From: Bacteroidales bacterium
GTDB lineage: Bacteria; Bacteroidota; Bacteroidia; Bacteroidales; Muribaculaceae
DNA: 39,386 bases
Direction of reading: 5' to 3'
Assembly (NCBI GenBank): GCA_022768005.1
Contig: JALEMF010000016.1
Coordinates: 1 to 39,386 of the forward strand
Shown in pieces: positions 32,441 through 39,386 of this stretch (the stretch's first letter is position 1; every line of letters begins with the position of its first letter). The notes below the pieces were generated by a model, which was not told where the DNA came from, did not search any database, and saw only the letters and a program-made list of their open reading frames with translations. A program made the position numbers and the translations under genes.

Positions 32441-32470
32441 TTGTTAATCACAATAAATTTATTAACTTAG
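32441..32470 (+). promoter_or_regulatory. Promoter of the carboxynorspermidine synthase-like gene
   Basis: TTG (32441-32443), 19 bases, TAACTTAG (32463-32470), one base off TAnnTTTG. It lies 53 bases before the ATG. Confidence 0.6.
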
Positions 32471-32523
32471 CATCGCTAAACAATTAGCGCAGATACATAA
32501 TTTCAAAAAAATATAATATCAAA

Positions 32524-33732
32524 ATGTCTAAAGTCATTATAATCGGCTGCGGAGGTGTGGGTACTGTTGTTGCTCACAAATGCGCACAAAATTCTGACGT
32601 CTTTAATGAAATCGTCATTTGCTCTCGCACATTGAGCAAATGTCAAGCAGTGGTTAAGGCTATCGGTAAGCCTAACGTTTCTGCCGACAGCGTTGACGCT
32701 GACAGCGTACCTCAACTCGTGGAACTTTTCAAAAAGCACAAACCGGATCTCGTGATAAACGTTGCACTGCCTTATCAGGATCTTACCATTATGGACGCTT
32801 GCCTTGAATGTGGTGTAAACTACCTTGACACAGCAAACTATGAGCCTAAGGACGTTGCACACTTCGAATATTCTTGGCAATGGGCTTACAGAGAAAGATT
32901 TGAAAAGGCAGGACTTACGGCTATTCTCGGCTGCGGTTTTGACCCGGGTGTAACCGGCGTAATGACTGCTTACGCTGCAAAACACCATTTCTCTAAAATG
33001 GAATACCTCGACATCGTTGACTGCAACGCAGGTGACCACGGTAAAGCCTTCGCTACGAACTTTAACCCGGAAATCAATATCCGCGAAATCACTCAAAACG
33101 GTCGTTATTATAAAGACGGAAAATGGATTACTACCGGACCACTTGAAATTCATGCTGAACTTAATTACCCTAACATCGGTCCGCGCGATTCCTATCTTCT
33201 CTATCACGAAGAGCTTGAATCACTCGTTATCAACTTCCCTACTATCAAACGTGCCCGCTTCTGGATGACATTCGGTAAAGAATACCTTACTCACCTCCGT
33301 GTTATCCAAAATATCGGTATGGCGCGAATTGACGAAGTGGAATACAAGGGTATCAAGATTGTGCCACTTCAATTCCTCAAAGCCGTTCTTCCTAATCCTC
33401 AGGACCTTGGAGAAAACTATCACGGCGAAACTTCTATCGGGTGTAGAATCTCCGGTCTTGACAAAGAAGGCAAACCGCTTACTTACTATATCTACAACAA
33501 CTGCAGCCACGAGGCTTCTTACCGCGAAACAGGCATGCAAGCCGTAAGTTACACCACAGGTGTACCTGCTATGACAGGTGCTATGATGTTCCTTACAGGA
33601 AAGTGGGTAAAACCGGGTGTCCATAACGTTGAAGAATTCGATCCTGACCCATTTATGGAACAACTTATGATTCAAGGACTTCCTTGGCACGAAATCAAGA
33701 ACTGCGACTTGGAAGTAGATGCAATAAAATAA
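32524..33732 (+). CDS. Carboxynorspermidine synthase-like (saccharopine dehydrogenase family)
   Basis: A 402-residue cytoplasmic oxidoreductase. Residues 1-30 are an NAD(P)-binding Rossmann start (KVIIIGCGGVGTVVAHKCAQ). VINVALPYQDLTIMDACLECGVNYLDTANYEP and TAILGCGFDPGVTGVMTAYAAKH follow, the catalytic-domain pattern of the saccharopine dehydrogenase family. Its best-known Bacteroidota member is carboxynorspermidine/carboxyspermidine dehydrogenase, of length about 400. That enzyme reductively condenses aspartate semialdehyde with putrescine or diaminopropane to make carboxyspermidine-type polyamine precursors. The partner decarboxylase (NspC) is not in the window. It has its own promoter and a shared terminator downstream, so it is monocistronic. 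Confidence 0.88.
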   Translation: MSKVIIIGCGGVGTVVAHKCAQNSDVFNEIVICSRTLSKCQAVVKAIGKPNVSADSVDADSVPQLVELFKKHKPDLVINVALPYQDLTIMDACLECGVNYLDTANYEPKDVAHFEYSWQWAYRERFEKAGLTAILGCGFDPGVTGVMTAYAAKHHFSKMEYLDIVDCNAGDHGKAFATNFNPEINIREITQNGRYYKDGKWITTGPLEIHAELNYPNIGPRDSYLLYHEELESLVINFPTIKRARFWMTFGKEYLTHLRVIQNIGMARIDEVEYKGIKIVPLQFLKAVLPNPQDLGENYHGETSIGCRISGLDKEGKPLTYYIYNNCSHEASYRETGMQAVSYTTGVPAMTGAMMFLTGKWVKPGVHNVEEFDPDPFMEQLMIQGLPWHEIKNCDLEVDAIK

Positions 33733-33748
33733 GTTACTGACATACACT

Positions 33749-33782
33749 AAAAAAGGCAGCACATCTGTGTTGCCTTTTTTGT
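33749..33782. terminator. Bidirectional terminator, carboxynorspermidine gene / radA
   Basis: GGCAGCAC-ATCT-GTGTTGCC (33755-33774), an 8-base stem with one wobble, flanked by A6 on the left and T6-T7 on the right. Confidence 0.9.
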
Positions 33783-33797
33783 TATACTTTATCAGTG

Positions 33798-35162
33798 TTA
33801 AGCAAACAATGCTCTGAATGCTTCCTCCACTTTTGCCACTTCCGTGATTTTGATTGTGCGTGATGAAGTGTCAATTCCTTTAAGGTTTCCTTTGGGAATA
33901 AGTATCTGTGACATACCGAGTTTTTCAGCCTCCATAATTCGCTGCTCGATACGTGTCACCGGGCGAATTTCACCGGATAAGCCTACCTCACCACTCATAC
34001 ACACGCCGTGAGGAATATTCATATCCACATTTGAGGACAGTATGGCACATATCACCGGTAAGTCAAGAGCCGGGTCATTGACTTTCAGCCCGCCTGCTAT
34101 GTTAAGAAACACATCTTTCTGTATTAACTTGAACCCTACTCTCTTTTCAAGTACAGCAAGCAGCATATTCATTCGCTTTGAGTCAAAACCTGTTACGGAA
34201 CGCTGAGGTGTACCGTATGCTGCAGAACTTACAAGTGCCTGAGTCTCTATAAGGAATGGTCTTGCACCGTCAATAGTAACACCAATTGCCACTCCGGAAA
34301 GATCTTCATCGCTCTGTGAAAGCAGCATTTCCGACGGGTTCTGCACTTCGCGCAGCCCTCTCTGACACATTTCGTAAATACCTATCTCGGAAGTGCTTCC
34401 GAAACGATTTTTTATCGAGCGAAGTATTCTGTACATATATTTGCTGTCTCCTTCGAACTGCAACACGGCATCTACTATATGTTCAAGCACCTTAGGACCG
34501 GCAAGGCTACCCTCCTTGGTGATATGACCGATAAGGATTACCGGCACTCCGCTTTCCTTTGCGTACTTCAACAGGCTGACTGCACATTCACGCACCTGAC
34601 TTACACTGCCTGATGCAGATTCAAGGTCATCAGAGGCGATTGTCTGGATAGAGTCAATAATTAGCAGTCCTGGCTTAATATCTTCAATATGCTCAAATAT
34701 ATTTTGTAGCGAAGTTTCTGTAACTATATAGCACGAATCGCTGACACGTCCGAGACGGTCGGCTCGCATCTTTAGTTGTACCGCACTCTCTTCACCGGAA
34801 ACGTAAAGCACGGTACGCGAACGGATTGAAAGTATATTTTGCAGTACAAGCGTGGACTTTCCTATTCCCGGTTCACCGCCTATTAGTACTAACGACCCGG
34901 GCACAAGACCTCCACCGAGAACTCTGTTCAGCTCACCGCTCGGCAATGTGATACGCACCTCCTCTGAAGCCTTTATTTCAGACACCTTTTGCGGTTTGCT
35001 TTTTCCGATACGTGACGTATTTACTATTCCCTTGTTTTTAGGCTGTACCTTCTCTTCCACCATACTGTTCCAAGCACCGCAGAAAGGGCAGCGACCTTCC
35101 CACTTTGGTGATTCACCGCCACACTCGGTACAGTACCACACCGTCTTTACGTTTTTAGCCAT
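33798..35162 (-). CDS. radA: DNA repair protein RadA (Sms)
   Basis: A 454-residue RecA-related branch-migration helicase used in recombinational repair. Order: a four-Cys zinc finger (C11, C14, C25, C28 in YCTECGGES...GRCPFCGAWNS); the RecA-type ATPase with Walker A GGEPGIGKST (95-104) and Walker B-like LLIIDSIQT (167-175); the RadA-specific KNRFG motif (251-255); and a C-terminal Lon-like domain (DVFLNIAGGLKVNDPALDLP). Every hallmark is intact and length is standard. It starts 12 bases after the trmH-type gene, so the two are cotranscribed. Confidence 0.97.
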   Translation of the reverse strand: MAKNVKTVWYCTECGGESPKWEGRCPFCGAWNSMVEEKVQPKNKGIVNTSRIGKSKPQKVSEIKASEEVRITLPSGELNRVLGGGLVPGSLVLIGGEPGIGKSTLVLQNILSIRSRTVLYVSGEESAVQLKMRADRLGRVSDSCYIVTETSLQNIFEHIEDIKPGLLIIDSIQTIASDDLESASGSVSQVRECAVSLLKYAKESGVPVILIGHITKEGSLAGPKVLEHIVDAVLQFEGDSKYMYRILRSIKNRFGSTSEIGIYEMCQRGLREVQNPSEMLLSQSDEDLSGVAIGVTIDGARPFLIETQALVSSAAYGTPQRSVTGFDSKRMNMLLAVLEKRVGFKLIQKDVFLNIAGGLKVNDPALDLPVICAILSSNVDMNIPHGVCMSGEVGLSGEIRPVTRIEQRIMEAEKLGMSQILIPKGNLKGIDTSSRTIKITEVAKVEEAFRALFA

Positions 35163-35174
35163 AACAATTTATAA

Positions 35175-35939
35175 TTACAACATTCTACGACGAAATTCCG
35201 AAACTATCACTGCGGTTGCCATTGACACATTCAACGACTCCACACACTCCGCATCTGCCGGGAATGGCGGGATATACAACTTGTGAGAAACACATTTCTC
35301 TACTTCGGCGCACATTCCTTTCCCTTCATTTCCCATCACGATAACGCCCGTGTTCTGAAGCGGCATTGAATACAAATTATCACCGCTGAGAGAAGTGCCG
35401 TAAACTGGCATACTCTCTTTAAGGCGACTCAAAGTCTCCGACAAATTGACGTAATACACTTTCACTCGCGCCATTCCACCCATAGTAGCCTGCACCACCT
35501 TGGGATTGAACACGTCAACAGTGTCATAAGATGCCAATATGGTATCTATTCCGAACCAGTCAGCAATACGCATTATCGTACCGAGATTTCCCGGATCCTG
35601 AACACGGTCAAGAGCCAATACCAATTTATCCTTCAAATCACCGGGAGAGCACTGTACAGGTAATTCAAAAACTCCGATTACAGGCTGAGGAGTGCGAAGC
35701 TGTGACATTCGCTCAATATCGTTATTCGTCACAATTATCACCTCCCTGCCGGCAATTTTATCCTTATTCTGTTCTATCCACTTATTAGTGGCGAAAAGAT
35801 AGCGAACACGAAAAGCATTTATCAATTCAAAAACGCACTTTGCCCCTTCTGCAACAAATAGTCCTGTCTCTTTTCGGCTGCGAGCATCTCCAAGCGACCT
35901 TACAAGTTTGCGTATATTATTAGTTAATTCCGGTGTCAT
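35175..35939 (-). CDS. TrmH/SpoU-family RNA 2'-O-ribose methyltransferase
   Basis: A 254-residue SPOUT methyltransferase. The N-terminal substrate-binding part has VRSLGDARSRKETGLFVAEG (the ARxRxxxGxFxxEG motif of rRNA/tRNA ribose methylases). The C-terminal knot holds motif 1 DRVQDPGNLGTIMRIADWFG, motif 2 VIVMGNEGKGM and motif 3 CVESLNVSMATAVIVSEF. Those bind S-adenosylmethionine and carry the catalytic Arg/Asn. The RNA target is not predictable. The ATG at 35939 (MTPELTNN) is chosen because the earlier in-frame start codon (TTG at 35963) overlaps the -7 promoter box. It is first in a two-gene unit with radA. Confidence 0.92.
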   Translation of the reverse strand: MTPELTNNIRKLVRSLGDARSRKETGLFVAEGAKCVFELINAFRVRYLFATNKWIEQNKDKIAGREVIIVTNNDIERMSQLRTPQPVIGVFELPVQCSPGDLKDKLVLALDRVQDPGNLGTIMRIADWFGIDTILASYDTVDVFNPKVVQATMGGMARVKVYYVNLSETLSRLKESMPVYGTSLSGDNLYSMPLQNTGVIVMGNEGKGMCAEVEKCVSHKLYIPPFPADAECVESLNVSMATAVIVSEFRRRML

Positions 35940-35960
35940 CAGAGAAAAAAATATATTTCT

Positions 35961-35968
35961 CAAAGTTA
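35961..35968 (-). promoter_or_regulatory. -7 box of the trmH-radA operon
   Basis: The minus strand reads TAACTTTG, 21 bases before the chosen ATG. No TTG at the right spacing. Confidence 0.65.
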
Positions 35969-36022
35969 CGCATTTTTTAACTGCCTGCTATATAATAAAG
36001 CCGGAAATTTAATCCGTAGTGA

Positions 36023-36050
36023 CGAAAATCGGTAAAATTGCCGTTTTTCG
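36023..36050. repeat. Inverted repeat between trmH and rnpB promoters
   Basis: CGAAAA-T-CGG ... CCG-T-TTTTCG is a near-perfect palindrome around TAAAATTG, lying in the divergent control region. Role unknown. Nearby TTTTCGCTAATT occurs twice (about 36045-36056 and 36098-36109), the second copy forming part of the rnpB promoter. Confidence 0.45.
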
Positions 36051-36103
36051 CTAATTGAAATCTAAAAATTCCGCTTAAACATTATTTTCTCGCAACTTTT
36101 CGC

Positions 36104-36111
36104 TAATTTTG
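36104..36111 (+). promoter_or_regulatory. -7 box of rnpB
   Basis: TAATTTTG lies 6 bases before the first base of the predicted RNA, exactly where a Bacteroidota -7 box should be for an RNA gene. Confidence 0.75.
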
Positions 36112-36117
36112 CACTAC

Positions 36118-36500
36118 AAAGCAGCCGGACGTCTCGTCGCTGACAAGATTTTTTACTTGTTTGAGGAAAGTCCGGGCAACATAGAGCACCATATTTCTTA
36201 ACGGGAAGTTATCGGCAACGGTAAAGGCAACGTGACAGAAAATAACCGCCACTGACGTGGTAAGGGTGAAAAGGTGGGGTAAGAGCCCACCGGGTGGCAT
36301 AGTGATATGCTGCGCCGCACGCCTTATGGGTTGCAAGGTCAAGTATACCGCCATTTAAGGGTTGCTCGCCCATTGGCGGGGGGTAGACTGCTATAGAACC
36401 GTGGCAACACGTTTCACAGATAAATGACGAGACGCTGATGTTGGCTCGCTCCGGCGATAGTGACTCAGCGACATAACCCGGCTTACAGTTCGACTGCTTT
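36118..36500 (+). ncRNA. rnpB: RNase P RNA (bacterial class A)
   Basis: The catalytic RNA that matures tRNA 5' ends. The universally conserved 5' block GAGGAAAGTCCGGGC (P4 strand 1 region) is at about 36162-36176. Further conserved parts are GGTAAGGGTGAAAAGGTGGG and GGGTAAGAGCCCACCGG (P11-P12 area) and CAGATAAATGACGA (P4 strand 2 neighbourhood, about 36418). The closing CATAACCCGGCTTACAG is near 36471. The ends AAAGCAG (36118-36124) and CTGCTTT (36494-36500) pair as P1, and the following T run makes P1 double as the transcription terminator. Length, about 380 bases, is typical. Confidence 0.96.
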
Positions 36501-36596
36501 TTTTATTTTACTATTCTACATATTTTAACATTCTTAAATGTAACCAAACCATATTCCGCTACGTCTATATCACAGAAACAAAAAACAGACGCAGAT

Positions 36597-37328
36597 ATGA
36601 AAAAAATATTCAAATACGCTATCGCATTAACGGCAATTCTCTTTATTGCAAGTTGTTCAAGTTCTCGTGAATATTCCGACGCAGACCATAAGATAACCAC
36701 TACAACGTTAGACGTCACATCTTTCAAGAGAATTGACGTTTCATCAAGCATTCAGGTGGTATATACTCAGAGCAAAGAATACTCCGCAAAAGTAGTTATG
36801 CCTAAATACGTCAATGAGTTTTTCAAATACAATAATAACGGAAACACCCTTGAACTTCACCTTGACAGAGGTTGGAACTTTGACGTGGATAGCGAAAATA
36901 TCGTGGTGTATATTTCAGCTCCTTGCATCACCGGAGTAAGCATTGCCGGGGCTTCCACTTTTAATGCCGAGAGCATCAATCAGCTTAACAAGCCGTTAAA
37001 TATCGAATGTGCAGGGGCTTCTTCCGTAACTATTGACAATTCTTTCGTGGAATGTTTGAATCTGGAGTGTGCAGGAGCAAGTGTATGCAACATCAATGTC
37101 AAAACTGCTGACGTTAACGCGGTTTGTGCCGGAGCTTCTAAAATAATTCTTTCAGGCAAGGCTAACAGAGCGAATCTCGAGGCTGCAGGCGCAAGCAGAA
37201 TTTACGCTAAGGAACTGAAGACTAAAAGCGGAGAAGTTTCTGCCGTTGGTGCATCTTCAATATCTTGCAATATTGACGAACTTAGTTCTAAAATTGCCGT
37301 TGGAAGCTCTTCCGTGGACAACAAATAA
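36597..37328 (+). CDS. GIN-domain (DUF2807) lipoprotein
   Basis: A 243-residue lipoprotein (lipobox FIASC, Cys at residue 20). It begins with the family's opening pattern FKRIDVSSSIQVVYTQSKEYSAKVVMP and then becomes a repeating beta-helix of short turns. It shows the typical recurrent A-G-A-S motif (IAGAST, CAGASS, CAGASV, CAGASK, AAGASR, AVGASS) at about 20-residue spacing. This is the head GIN / DUF2807 fold, common in Bacteroidota and of unproven function (an adhesin-like role has been proposed for relatives). It lies 36 bases upstream of an outer-membrane barrel gene, so the pair may act together at the envelope. Confidence 0.9.
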   Translation: MKKIFKYAIALTAILFIASCSSSREYSDADHKITTTTLDVTSFKRIDVSSSIQVVYTQSKEYSAKVVMPKYVNEFFKYNNNGNTLELHLDRGWNFDVDSENIVVYISAPCITGVSIAGASTFNAESINQLNKPLNIECAGASSVTIDNSFVECLNLECAGASVCNINVKTADVNAVCAGASKIILSGKANRANLEAAGASRIYAKELKTKSGEVSAVGASSISCNIDELSSKIAVGSSSVDNK

Positions 37329-37364
37329 TCACTGAATAAAAATATAAGAAACACTATAACTGAT

Positions 37365-38714
37365 ATGAAAAATTTATTCTTATCAGCACTCGCTATGTGC
37401 CTTTGTATATGCACATACGCTGAAGACGAAAAGACTGATACCATTGAGGCTCAGACACTTGCTGAAGTCACTATTGCCGCACCTAAAGTTATTCGTAAGG
37501 CAGATATGGACGTATATTACCCGAGTGTTTCCGCCGTTGAAAATTCCAAGAACGGATTACAAATCATTTCCAATCTGCGAATTCCTCAGCTGCTTGTGAA
37601 TGAACTTCAGAACAAAATCACTTCGGTAGGAAAAGACGTGCAAGTCAGGATAAACGGGCGAGTGGCTACTATTGAAGAGGTTCAAGCTCTGATGCCGGAA
37701 ACTATCAAGAGAGTGGAATGGATTGACAATCCGGGACTCAGATACGAAGGGGCTAATGCGGTGCTGAACGTTATAGTACGAAACCCGGAAGTCGGAGGTT
37801 CACTAATGTTAGATGCCACTCAAAGCGTACACAGCGGCTGGGGTACTTATCTTGCAGGACTTAACCTCAACTTCGGCCGTTCACAGTTTTCTATTATGGG
37901 AAACGGCAAACTCATCGCTGATTTCAACACTTCCAGAGACTATTACGAAACTATCACCTTCCCTGACGGCAAAAGTCTGACAAGAAAGGAAACGCCTGTT
38001 GACGGCAAACTTGACGGCTCTTCCGTTACCGGCAGACTCGGATACAGCTACATTAAGCCTGACACTACCGTCGTTTACGTTCAGTTCGGCTCTCACTGCA
38101 AGGTAAAGAGTTATTCTCGCTTCAACGGCAAAATGTCGCTTAGCGACGGCTCTGATGACATCTTTCTGACTAATATTCAAGATGGAAAAGGTTACACCCC
38201 TGCTCTATCTTTCTATTTGGAACAATATTTTGCTCACAAGCAAATGATTATCTTTAACTTAAGCGCATCTTTTTACACCGGACACACTTCTTCCGGATAC
38301 CTCGAGCAAGATATTAACAACAATATTCTCAACGATATAAACACTTACATCAAGGACCGTAATCAAGCATACGGCATTAAGGCAAATTACATTAAAAACT
38401 GGGACAAGTCTCGTCTCACCATCGGTGGTTCTTTCACGGCTAAACGAAATCGCTCTACTTACGTTGACCTTGACAACAGTGTTTTCCACCAGAGGCAGAA
38501 CATGACATATTTCTTCGGTGAATACTTTCAAAGGGTAAAATACGTCACTTTAACTGCCGGCATCGGTGCTGATTACTCTATTTTAAATTTCAGGAAACAG
38601 GAAAAGGAAATGACTCGTGGAACGTATCTCCACATTTTACCGCCACTTACAAGCCGAACAGCGTCTCACAGTTCCGACTTAATTTCTCCACTTGGCAAAA
38701 TACTCCCAATCTGA
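37365..38714 (+). CDS. TonB-dependent-receptor-like outer membrane beta-barrel protein, N-terminal part
   Basis: 449 residues up to a premature stop. The signal peptide (MKNLFLSALAMCLCICTYA) is followed by a short TonB-box-like stretch (TLAEVTIAAPKV) and a compact plug (about residues 45-145: VRINGRVATIEEVQALMPET, KRVEWIDNPGLRYEGANAVL). Beta strands of a large barrel then follow (TGRLGYSYIKPDTTVVYVQF, KANYIKNWDKSRLTIGGSF). There is no SusC-type carboxypeptidase domain, so this is the smaller outer membrane beta-barrel family. After about residue 415 the frame loses barrel character (TYLHILPPLTSR to the stop). A different frame continues the barrel from about 38600, so the gene is frameshifted. 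It is likely cotranscribed with the GIN lipoprotein. Confidence 0.85.
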   Translation: MKNLFLSALAMCLCICTYAEDEKTDTIEAQTLAEVTIAAPKVIRKADMDVYYPSVSAVENSKNGLQIISNLRIPQLLVNELQNKITSVGKDVQVRINGRVATIEEVQALMPETIKRVEWIDNPGLRYEGANAVLNVIVRNPEVGGSLMLDATQSVHSGWGTYLAGLNLNFGRSQFSIMGNGKLIADFNTSRDYYETITFPDGKSLTRKETPVDGKLDGSSVTGRLGYSYIKPDTTVVYVQFGSHCKVKSYSRFNGKMSLSDGSDDIFLTNIQDGKGYTPALSFYLEQYFAHKQMIIFNLSASFYTGHTSSGYLEQDINNNILNDINTYIKDRNQAYGIKANYIKNWDKSRLTIGGSFTAKRNRSTYVDLDNSVFHQRQNMTYFFGEYFQRVKYVTLTAGIGADYSILNFRKQEKEMTRGTYLHILPPLTSRTASHSSDLISPLGKILPI

Positions 38715-39386
38715 GCCAAACGAATGAAACTCCTCAGCAGATAGATGCCATTCAGTGGAGTATCGGCAACCCGAACCTTTCCACTCAATTTTCTTACAAT
38801 ATCGCTACAAAATACAGCTTCACACTACCGATTATCAGCGGTTCTTTCGGTGCTGAAGGTTATTTTATAGATAATGTCATTGCACCGTATATGTACTGGG
38901 AAGGCGACAGACTTATTAATTCCTACGAAAACGGAAAAGGTTTCCGACAATTCACTCTATGGTTTGCACCTGAAGTAACTGTGATCCCTCACTGGCTATA
39001 TCTTCAAGGCTCGGTAACTTACTGCGCAGAAAATTCACGCGGCGGGAACTACTCAATATATAATCACAACTGGAGCGGAAACGTTCAGGCTACGGTTTCA
39101 CACTACGGCTGTATGCTCTCCGTGATGTACAAACGCGCACAAAGACAACTCTACGGCGAAAGCATCATTTGGGGTGAAGATTGCACCTCAATAGACTTCG
39201 GATATAATTGGGAAAAATGGCAATTCGGTGCCGGGTGCTTTATGCCTTTCGGTAAATACGACCAAGGCAATATCTGCTACAACAAGTACAACAAAAAAGA
39301 ATTCCACCTCAAGCCGGATAGCCGATTCTTCTACATCAAAGTTGCCTACAACCTCCAGTGGGGTAAACAGAAAAAAGGTGTCAACA
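38615..39386 (+). pseudogene. C-terminal barrel of the same receptor, shifted frame, cut by window end
   Basis: In the frame two bases ahead of the upstream part, translation stays open from before 38615 to the window end. It reads as good barrel sequence: SWNVSPHFTATYKPNSVSQF, then NETPQQIDAIQWSIGNPNLS, LPIISGSFGAEGYFIDN and, near the end, FFYIKVAYNLQWGKQKKG. This is what should follow the first part. The switch falls in the A/G-rich run around 38592-38611 and would be repaired by adding one base there. It could be a real inactivating or phase-variable mutation, or a homopolymer error in the assembly. The natural end should lie just beyond the window. Confidence 0.8.

Noticed and set aside
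32503-33207. Large minus-strand frame opposite the carboxynorspermidine synthase gene
   Set aside because: It is the shadow of a well-conserved enzyme. Its translation has no recognisable domain and it lacks a promoter.
35940-35963. Earlier start of the TrmH-type methyltransferase
   Set aside because: That start codon is a TTG forming part of the -7 promoter box TAACTTTG, so it would not be in the transcript.

Overview
The window reads as chromosome of a Bacteroidales bacterium (phylum Bacteroidota), about 40% GC. The grounds are direct. Many genes are preceded by the Bacteroidota sigma-A type -7 element TAnnTTTG, several with a TTG about 19-20 bases upstream. There is a SusC/SusD pair with lipoprotein partners, and a subtilase carrying a C-terminal type IX secretion (T9SS) sorting domain. 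Other typical genes are a FadL/OmpP1 porin, a GIN-domain lipoprotein and a carboxynorspermidine synthase-like enzyme. The family cannot be fixed from this sequence alone.

Layout. 1-3100 is a small accessory stretch. It holds the tail of a transposase, an initiator tRNA-Met with promoter and terminator, a YhcG/DUF1016-type PD-(D/E)XK nuclease gene flanked by near-perfect 16-base inverted repeats, and a repeat-rich secreted Gly/Asn protein. 3100-5000 has an HxlR regulator divergent from a cupin, with candidate operators between them, then a DEDDh exonuclease. 5000-14500 is minus-strand envelope biology: a FadL-type porin, then a four-gene operon susC-susD-lipoprotein-PKD lipoprotein with no enzyme in it.

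14500-27700 is mostly housekeeping. SlyD converges on a likely gltX-waaA-lipoprotein-ferritin operon. Then come pgi, a divergent T9SS-type subtilase, riboflavin synthase, a YebC-family protein and pheT. 27625-28423 is an 800-base stretch without a recognised gene. It contains a compact candidate small transcript (promoter, 6-codon frame, terminator) just upstream of the pheT promoter, a 72-base hairpin and an orphan reading frame.

28400-39386: a probable operon of a TerB/J-domain protein, thyA, a sodium:solute symporter and a WYL-domain regulator; then a carboxynorspermidine synthase-like gene converging on a trmH-type methyltransferase/radA pair; then rnpB (RNase P RNA); then a GIN-domain lipoprotein followed by an outer-membrane beta-barrel gene that is frameshifted near 38600 and runs off the window.

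I did not find a clearly new defence or enzymatic system. The most unusual signals are non-coding: dispersed 9-base-period GTCGGAC repeats between genes, the small transcript and hairpin upstream of pheT, paired large hairpins at 4250-4379, and a long inverted repeat in the susC leader.
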